Origin: Spirochaetaceae bacterium
GTDB taxonomy: Bacteria; Spirochaetota; Spirochaetia; SZUA-6; Fen-1364
Assembly (NCBI GenBank): GCA_003141795.1
Contig: PLNO01000193.1
Coordinates: 4,318 to 13,897, forward strand
Reading direction: 5' to 3'
Length of the DNA stretch: 9,580 nucleotides
Below the pieces are notes generated by a model. The model was not told where the DNA came from. It was given only the letters and a program-made list of their open reading frames with translations, and searched no databases. Shown here one piece after another: positions 1-4,741 of this stretch. Position numbers and translations under genes: made by a program. Position 1 is the first letter of the stretch; each line of letters opens with the position of its first letter.

Positions 1-633
1 GACAAGGAGATCGACGCGCTGCGCGTGCGGTTCTCCGGCACGCAGAAGGAGCGCCAGGAGGCAGCGGCAGCTGCCGTGAAGACGGAGGAGAGCCCCGCCG
101 CTATCGCGGCTCGGTTCCGCGCCGCCGTGGACCTGCGCGCGGCGAAGATCGTGGACGTGAAGCGCCACCCCGATGCGGAAAAACTCTACATCGAAACGGT
201 GGACCTGGGCTCGGAGAAACGCACGATCGTCTCAGGGCTCGTTCCCTTCTATAAGGAAGAGGAGCTGCTGGGCCATACAGTGGTGCTTGTTGCCAACCTC
301 AAGCCCGCCGTTCTCCGCGGCGTGGAGAGCCAGGGGATGCTTTTGGCCGCCCAAGCCATGGAGGGCGAAGGCGGGCGGAGCCAGGGAGGGCGAAAGCCCG
401 CATCCGAAGGCAAGACCGTGGAGGTCCTCTTCGTCGACCACGCGGCGCCCGGCTCCCGCGTCGTTCTTGCCGGGACCGAGGGCCCGGCGCCCGCCCAGCA
501 GATCGACATCGACGCCTTTTTCACGATGCCCATCGCCGCCGTGGATTCCCGCGTCATGGTCGGGGACGCTTCCCTCGAATGCGCGGGCACTCCCGTTGTC
601 ACGACGAAAGTCGTGAAGGGCAGGGTAAAGTAA
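1..633 (+). CDS. metG: Methionyl-tRNA synthetase, C-terminal part (5' end outside the window)
   Basis: The frame is open from base 1 and ends at TAA 631-633, giving 210 visible residues. Numbering codon 1 as bases 1-3, the first residues (DKEIDALR) look like the end of the helical anticodon-binding region. An Ala/Glu-rich linker follows, then from about residue 38 to 158 an EMAP-II/Trbp111-type tRNA-binding OB fold. Its recognisable pieces are the segment around DLRAAKIVDVKRHPDAEKLY, TIVSGLVPFY, and NLKPAVLRGVESQGMLLAA. In MetG this domain increases tRNA affinity and often dimerises the enzyme, which charges tRNA-Met in the cytoplasm. The fold carries a Gly/Arg-rich insertion near residues 121-138. 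After it comes a further tail of about 45 residues (from DIDAFFTMPI to the end) that is not part of the minimal OB fold. A GTG at base 25 could start a free tRNA-binding protein, but the open upstream frame and the MetG-like linker argue against that. The downstream FemABX gene overlaps the 3' end. Confidence 0.88.
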   Translation, partial: DKEIDALRVRFSGTQKERQEAAAAAVKTEESPAAIAARFRAAVDLRAAKIVDVKRHPDAEKLYIETVDLGSEKRTIVSGLVPFYKEEELLGHTVVLVANLKPAVLRGVESQGMLLAAQAMEGEGGRSQGGRKPASEGKTVEVLFVDHAAPGSRVVLAGTEGPAPAQQIDIDAFFTMPIAAVDSRVMVGDASLECAGTPVVTTKVVKGRVK

Positions 634-1715
634 TCGAGCTCGCCGTCCGCCCGGTCGACCTCTCCGCGTTGGATGAAAACGTCGAGCTCCTCCAGTCGGG
701 TTTCTGGGGTCGATTCAAGGCATCGCACGGCTGGCAGCCGCATTCGTTCAGCGTCTCACTGGCCGGCGGGCCAGAATGTTCCCCCCTTCTCGTGTTGACG
801 CGTCGGCTCGCCCGGTTTTTCACGATCGCCTACGTACCCTTCGGTCCTGCGCTCGACCCGGGGGCCGGGCGCGGGGATTTTCTCTTCCACCTCGGGCAGT
901 CGTTGAAGACCTGCCTGCCGTCCAGTACGCTCCTCCTCAGGTTCGATCTGCCATGGGAGAAGATCGGCGAACCCCCCGTCGCGGCGGCACGCAGCCGGCT
1001 CGTCAAAGCGGCGAGCGACATGCAGCCCCCCGATACGGTGATCGTCGACGTCGCCCCATCGCTCGACGACGTGCTCTCCGCAATGAAGTCGAAGACGCGC
1101 TACAACATCCGGCTTGCGGCGAAGAAGGGCGTTGAGGTGCGGGATGCAGGGATCGCGGATCTGGGCAAGTGGTACGCACTGTACGAGGAGACGAGCCGCC
1201 GGGATCGCATCAGCATCCATTCATTCGCCTACTATAGAGGGCTTTTCGAGACAGCCGCCGCCTATCCTGGAGCGCGGCCGGTGGTAAGGCTCCTGCTCGC
1301 GTACCACGAGGGGGATCTTCTGGCCGGCAATGTCGTCGTCTTCTGGAAGACGCGCGCCGCGTACCTCTACGGGGCATCCTCGGGGGAGAAGCGCAACCTC
1401 ATGCCGACCTACGCGCTGCAGTGGGAGGCCATCCGCATGGCCAAGGACGCCGGCTGCACGAGCTATGACTTGTACGGGGTGCCGCCCCGGCCCGATCCCG
1501 ACCACCCGATGTTCGGGCTGTACCAGTTCAAGACGGGGTTCTCCGAGCGCGTGCTCGAGCGTTGGGGCACCTGGGACCTCCCGTTCAAGCCCGGCCTGTA
1601 CGCCGGGTACCGTGGTGCTGAGGCGATTCGCATGTTCTACTTCCGCGGCCTGAAAAAGCGCATGCACAGCCGGCCCGCGGCGGCAGACGCGCCGAAAGCA
1701 GGCGCAGCGGGCTGA
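579..1715 (+). CDS. FemABX-family (GNAT-fold) peptidoglycan bridge-type aminoacyltransferase
   Basis: The frame encodes up to 378 residues. The family transfers amino acids from aminoacyl-tRNA to the stem peptide of lipid II, on the cytoplasmic side of the membrane. Visible family features are an N-terminal LLQSGFWGRFKASHGW segment (residues 38-52), the central KSKTRYNIRLAAKKGVEV segment (170-187), the LYGASSGEKRNLMPTYALQW segment (263-282), which resembles the acyl-CoA-like fold of GNAT proteins, and a C-terminal GLYQFKTGF motif (313-321). The length suits the family. The last 15 or so residues are Ala/Pro/Lys-rich and probably disordered. The start is uncertain: ATG 579 overlaps metG by 55 bases and adds about 17 residues (MRGHSRCHDE...) that do not look like protein of this family; the next conventional start, TTG 669, would delete plausible family sequence (see findings). 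The acceptor and the amino acid cannot be told from sequence. Lipid II is the usual target, but some relatives act on other substrates. Confidence 0.82.
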   Translation: MRGHSRCHDESREGQGKVIELAVRPVDLSALDENVELLQSGFWGRFKASHGWQPHSFSVSLAGGPECSPLLVLTRRLARFFTIAYVPFGPALDPGAGRGDFLFHLGQSLKTCLPSSTLLLRFDLPWEKIGEPPVAAARSRLVKAASDMQPPDTVIVDVAPSLDDVLSAMKSKTRYNIRLAAKKGVEVRDAGIADLGKWYALYEETSRRDRISIHSFAYYRGLFETAAAYPGARPVVRLLLAYHEGDLLAGNVVVFWKTRAAYLYGASSGEKRNLMPTYALQWEAIRMAKDAGCTSYDLYGVPPRPDPDHPMFGLYQFKTGFSERVLERWGTWDLPFKPGLYAGYRGAEAIRMFYFRGLKKRMHSRPAAADAPKAGAAG

Positions 1716-1719
1716 CCCC

Positions 1720-1735
1720 GTCCCCGTCGGGGGAC
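1720..1735 (+). terminator. GC-rich hairpin after the FemABX gene, possible weak terminator
   Basis: A perfect six-pair stem (GTCCCC 1720-1725, GGGGAC 1730-1735) closes a four-base GTCG loop five bases after the stop codon at 1713-1715. No T-run follows (the next bases are TTCCGCTTCCC), so it is not a classical intrinsic terminator. It may only attenuate, or protect the 3' end of the metG-fem transcript. It separates that transcript from the promoter of the copper operon. Confidence 0.3.
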
Positions 1736-1747
1736 TTCCGCTTCCCG

Positions 1748-1764
1748 TTCACATCTTCTTCACA
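1748..1764 (+). promoter_or_regulatory. TTCACA-N5-TTCACA direct repeat, candidate response-regulator operator
   Basis: Two identical hexamers, TTCACA at 1748-1753 and again at 1759-1764, lie exactly 11 bases apart, on one face of the helix. OmpR/PhoB-family regulators bind as head-to-tail dimers to direct repeats of 10-11 base period, often in place of a good -35 box. The second repeat ends nine bases before a TATTCT -10-like box (1774-1779). This matches the geometry of activator sites such as the PhoP box. The response regulator encoded in this operon is the obvious candidate to bind here; that is inference. Confidence 0.55.
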
Positions 1765-1773
1765 CTCGCAACG

Positions 1774-1779
1774 TATTCT
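1774..1779 (+). promoter_or_regulatory. Candidate -10 box of the copper operon promoter
   Basis: TATTCT matches TATAAT at four of six positions and lies 31 bases upstream of the GTG start. No good -35 hexamer is present at 17 bases; the TTCACA at 1748-1753 is 20 bases away and the one at 1759-1764 is nine bases away. This poor core promoter suits an activated promoter whose -35 function is replaced by the bound regulator. Transcription would start around 1785-1788, giving a leader of roughly 25 bases that contains the ribosome binding site AGGAGG (1801-1806). Confidence 0.45.
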
Positions 1780-1810
1780 CTGGAGCGTACCCACCGAAGC
1801 AGGAGGAACC

Positions 1811-3763
1811 GTGTCCAGAAGAATCGTGCCCCTACGGCTCATTGTCGATGGAATGTCCTGCAACCACTGCGAAAAGACCATCGAATCGGCGGTTGGCAGC
1901 CTCGACGGCGTCACGAAGGTCACCGCGAGCGCCCCGCTTTCCGAGGTCATGGTGTACCACGACCCCGAGCGCGTCGGACGGGAGGGTATCGCCGCGGCGA
2001 TAACGGCCGCGGGGTACAGCGTGCGTGAAGACACGGCGGCCGCGCAGGCAACTGCTCAGACCGTAGCGCCGGGGCACCACCCTGCAGGAGCGGCCGACGC
2101 GGAGACGGCCCGGAAAACCGATGCGGCTCGACCGACGGCCGTCTATCGTTTCCTGGGCTTCCTCGCAATCGTTGCCGCGGCATACCTCATCATCCGCTTC
2201 TCCGGCGGTGCCACGTTCCTCCCTCAGGTGACGAGCTCCATGGGCTACGGCCTGCTGTTCGTCGTGGGGCTTCTCACCTCGCTCCATTGCATTGCCATGT
2301 GTGGCGGCATCGTCCTTTCGCAGGGGATCTCCCGTGAGGCAGGCGATGCTGCGCCCGCGGCCTGCCCCCCGCGGCCCGGCCTCAAGAGCCGTCTCCTCCC
2401 GAGCCTTCTCTACAATGGAGGACAGGTGGGGATGATGACGCTGATCGGCGGAGTGGTGGGAGCGCTCGGCTCCCTGTTCAGCCTCTCCTCGGCCTTGAAG
2501 GGCGTCATGCCCGTCATCGCCGGAGCGTTCATGCTGTTCCTCGGCGTGCGGATGCTGGGGATCTTCCCCTGGCTCTCGCGCCTGAAGGTCCGCCTCCCCG
2601 GCATCAGCGGTGGGAAGGTCGCACGGGCGGCCGCGGGCCGCGGGCCGTTCGTCGTCGGTCTCCTCAACGGGCTCATGCCGTGCGGCCCTCTGCAGACCAT
2701 GCAGGTCTACGCGCTGGGCACGGGGAGCTTCTTCGCGGGAGCGATTTCCATGTTCGTTTTCAGCGCGGGCACCGTTCCTCTCCTGCTCGGCTTCGGGGCG
2801 ATCAGCTCGCTCCTCAGCGCGAAGTTCAACCGCCGCATGCTGAAAGCGAGCGGCGCCCTCGTCATGGTGCTCGGCATCGTCATGTTCGCGCGCGGCATGA
2901 ACCTCTTCGGCGTCGGACTGCCCTCCCTGGTTCCGCCCCGGGCTGCATCCTCCTCCGCGGCGGTGGCGACTGTGGCCGGCGGCGTTCAGACCGTCCGCAT
3001 CACGATCGGCGCCAACGAGTATCGGCCCTTCGTCGTGCAGGCCGGCGTCCCGGTCCGCTGGACCATCAACGTCGCGGCCGCGGATCTCAACGGCTGCAAC
3101 GGGACGGTCACTATTCCCCAGTACGGGATCCGCAAGGTGCTCGTCCCCGGTGACAACCTCGTGGAGTTCACCCCGACGCAGCCGGGGAGCATCACGTATA
3201 CGTGCTGGATGGGGATGATCAGGAGCACGATCAGCGTCGTGCCCGACGTCACGAGGATCGCCAAGGGCGATCTCGCGGCTCCGCCGGGTCCGTCATACAC
3301 GACCCCCGGCGGGCAACAGGGTCAGGCGGGCGGGTGCTGCGGGGTGACCCCACCCAGGTTCGCAGGCGGTGCGATCCCCACGGACACGATCCAGGTCGCA
3401 CGTATGCAGGACGGCTCGCAGGTGGCCGACATCACCGTCGACGACCAGGGCTACTCGCCCGCAGTCATCGTCATGAAGCGTGGTGTGAAGGGGAGGATCC
3501 GCTTCACGCCGGGCAGGCTCAGCGCATGCAATGGCGTTGTGAGCTTCCCGGAGTACCAGGGCTCGCTTGATTTGAGCAAGGGCCAGCTCGAAACGCCGCT
3601 TCTGGACGTCACGGCCGACTTCAGCTTCCAGTGCGGGATGGGGATGCTTCACGGCTACGTGAAGGTCGTCGACGATACGACAAAGGTCGACCTCGCGGCC
3701 GTCAGGAAGTCGGTGGCGGCGTTCCGCCCCCCCGCGGGGTCCGGCGGATGTTGTGGGAAGTGA
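1811..3763 (+). CDS. HMA - TauE/SafE (DsbD-like) membrane protein - double cupredoxin fusion, probable copper transport/relay protein
   Basis: The 650-residue product starts at GTG 1811, set by AGGAGG four bases upstream. Residues 5-72 form a heavy-metal-associated domain with the Cu(I) site GMSCNHC (C17, C20), followed by an Ala-rich linker. The membrane part has about seven helices (near 113-130, 143-168, 197-222, 229-251, 279-300, 303-334, 346-367). It shows two hallmarks of the TauE/SafE DsbD-like (PF13386-type) family: SLHCIAMCGG (C160, C164) and GLLNGLMPCGP (C291). Seven helices would place the HMA domain in the cytoplasm and the tail outside. The tail holds two cupredoxin-like domains (about 394-477 and 536-620), each with GCNG/ACNG and C-x-M-G-M (C429, C465, M467, M469; C573, C608, M610, M612), and each followed by a linker with GGCCG (C509-C510, C647-C648). 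Members are often named sulfite exporters, but the attached metal domains and the neighbouring copZ and two-component genes point to copper. Cu(I) efflux or delivery to an extracytoplasmic acceptor is inferred. Confidence 0.88.
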   Translation: MSRRIVPLRLIVDGMSCNHCEKTIESAVGSLDGVTKVTASAPLSEVMVYHDPERVGREGIAAAITAAGYSVREDTAAAQATAQTVAPGHHPAGAADAETARKTDAARPTAVYRFLGFLAIVAAAYLIIRFSGGATFLPQVTSSMGYGLLFVVGLLTSLHCIAMCGGIVLSQGISREAGDAAPAACPPRPGLKSRLLPSLLYNGGQVGMMTLIGGVVGALGSLFSLSSALKGVMPVIAGAFMLFLGVRMLGIFPWLSRLKVRLPGISGGKVARAAAGRGPFVVGLLNGLMPCGPLQTMQVYALGTGSFFAGAISMFVFSAGTVPLLLGFGAISSLLSAKFNRRMLKASGALVMVLGIVMFARGMNLFGVGLPSLVPPRAASSSAAVATVAGGVQTVRITIGANEYRPFVVQAGVPVRWTINVAAADLNGCNGTVTIPQYGIRKVLVPGDNLVEFTPTQPGSITYTCWMGMIRSTISVVPDVTRIAKGDLAAPPGPSYTTPGGQQGQAGGCCGVTPPRFAGGAIPTDTIQVARMQDGSQVADITVDDQGYSPAVIVMKRGVKGRIRFTPGRLSACNGVVSFPEYQGSLDLSKGQLETPLLDVTADFSFQCGMGMLHGYVKVVDDTTKVDLAAVRKSVAAFRPPAGSGGCCGK

Positions 3764-3767
3764 TCCG

Positions 3768-3796
3768 TGGACAGCCACTTCAATCGTGACCATATT
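3768..3796 (+). promoter_or_regulatory. Possible internal promoter for copZ and the two-component genes
   Basis: In the 53-base gap after the fusion gene, TGGACA (3768-3773; five of six to TTGACA) is separated by exactly 17 bases from CATATT (3791-3796; four of six to TATAAT). If used, it would give the chaperone, regulator and kinase a basal level independent of the upstream activated promoter. Both boxes are imperfect, and the stretch also contains a short GTGG-ACAG-CCAC inverted repeat of unclear meaning. Confidence 0.35.
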
Positions 3797-3816
3797 TGAT
3801 GCAGAAGGAGCACATC

Positions 3817-4029
3817 ATGGCGAATCAAACCCTCGTTCTTGACGTTGAAGGGATGTCCTGCCAGCACTGCGTGCACGCGGTGAAAGGCTCGGTATCGGCG
3901 GTCGCCGGTGTCGAGGCGGTCGACGTCAGCCTGGAGAAGAACCAGGTCACCGTCGGCTTCGATCCCGGTCTTGCCACCCCCGTTGCCATCAAGGCGGCCA
4001 TCGAAGAGCAGGGATACACGGTCAAATAG
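3817..4029 (+). CDS. copZ: CopZ-like copper chaperone (single HMA domain)
   Basis: A 70-residue protein consisting of one HMA (ferredoxin-like beta-alpha-beta-beta-alpha-beta) domain. The metal site is GMSCQHC (M13, C15, C18), the Cu(I)-binding MxCxxC signature of CopZ and Atx1. The usual C-terminal GY of CopZ proteins, which packs near the metal site, is present as EEQGYTVK (residues 63-70). ATG 3817 is chosen because AAGGAG (3805-3810) lies six bases upstream; the TTG at 3796 and the ATG at 3799 are in frame but sit before that binding site. It is a soluble cytoplasmic metallochaperone that probably exchanges Cu(I) with the HMA domain of the preceding fusion protein. The two HMA domains differ outside the motif, so this is not a recent duplication. 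One base separates its stop from the response regulator start. A role with another soft metal cannot be excluded. Confidence 0.9.
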   Translation: MANQTLVLDVEGMSCQHCVHAVKGSVSAVAGVEAVDVSLEKNQVTVGFDPGLATPVAIKAAIEEQGYTVK

Positions 4030-4030
4030 G

Positions 4031-4741
4031 ATGGACCGACCGGAGCAGCGGGTGCTCGTCGTGGACGACGAGCCGAAGATCGCCGAGGTCGTCGGCTCGT
4101 ACCTCCAGAGGGCAGGTTACGTCCCGGTGTCGGCGGCAAGCGGCAGCGAGGCGCTGGCGCTGTTCGAGACGCACCACCCCTGCCTCGTGATCCTCGATCT
4201 CATGCTTCCCGACCTCCCGGGGGAGGAGGTGTGCAGACGTCTGCGCGCCCGCTCCCGGGTGCCCATCATCATGCTGACGGCCAAGGTCGAGGATCACGAT
4301 GCGATCCGCGGGCTGGCGCTGGGCGCCGACGATTACGTGACGAAGCCCTTCAGCCCGCGGCAGCTCATTGCGCGGGTGGAGGCGGTCCTGCGCAGGGCTG
4401 CCTCCGCGGGCGCCCCGCTTGCACGGTCTCTTTCGTTCTGCAGGGACGACCTCTTTATCGACGTGGAAAACAAGGAGGTGCGCAAGCAGGGGGAGCCGGT
4501 CCTCCTCACCCCCAGCGAGCTGCAGATGCTGCTCGTTCTTGCCGCGCATCCCGGCAGGGTCTTCTCCCGCGAGGAGCTCATCTCCCGCGCCCTCGGTGAG
4601 GACTTCGACGGCTTCGACAGGACCGTGGACGCGCACGTGAAGAACCTCCGGCAGAAGATCGAGACAGACCCCCATGTACCCTGCTACATCGTGACGGTGC
4701 ACGGCCTGGGCTACCGGTTCAACGAGGGGGGATCCGCGTGA
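4031..4741 (+). CDS. OmpR/PhoB-family response regulator, probably copper-responsive
   Basis: A 236-residue protein with an N-terminal receiver (about residues 6-120) and a C-terminal OmpR-type winged helix (about 133-232). Receiver residues are complete: acidic pair D12-D13, phospho-acceptor D56 in VILDLMLPD, T83 in MLTAK, and K105 in TKPFSPRQ. The DNA-binding part shows LLTPSELQMLLVLAAHPGRV (158-177), the recognition-helix stretch RTVDAHVKNLRQKIE (197-211) and the terminal wing VTVHGLGYRF. The ATG at 4031 lies one base after the copZ stop and has little Shine-Dalgarno sequence, so translation is probably coupled to copZ; a longer frame reading back into copZ is not used. The gene overlaps the sensor kinase by four bases (GTGA), so the two form a cognate pair. 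By context it should activate the operon it belongs to, most likely through the TTCACA direct repeat near 1748-1764. Its copper dependence is inferred, not visible in the protein. Confidence 0.93.
   Translation: MDRPEQRVLVVDDEPKIAEVVGSYLQRAGYVPVSAASGSEALALFETHHPCLVILDLMLPDLPGEEVCRRLRARSRVPIIMLTAKVEDHDAIRGLALGADDYVTKPFSPRQLIARVEAVLRRAASAGAPLARSLSFCRDDLFIDVENKEVRKQGEPVLLTPSELQMLLVLAAHPGRVFSREELISRALGEDFDGFDRTVDAHVKNLRQKIETDPHVPCYIVTVHGLGYRFNEGGSA

Noticed and set aside
25..633. Independent small tRNA-binding protein (Trbp111/CsaA type) starting at GTG 25
   Set aside because: The frame is open upstream to the window edge and the preceding residues fit the MetG linker; no ribosome binding site precedes the GTG.
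1811..3763. Naming the fusion protein a sulfite exporter
   Set aside because: The TauE/SafE label is a family name; the HMA and cupredoxin domains and the copZ and two-component neighbours point to copper, and nothing in the operon concerns sulfite.
3767..3778. GTGG-ACAG-CCAC as a terminator between the fusion gene and copZ
   Set aside because: Only a four-pair stem with no T-run; the genes are more simply read as one operon.
3908..4741. Longer response regulator beginning inside copZ
   Set aside because: The extra 41 residues are the shifted reading of copZ; the receiver domain begins normally after ATG 4031.
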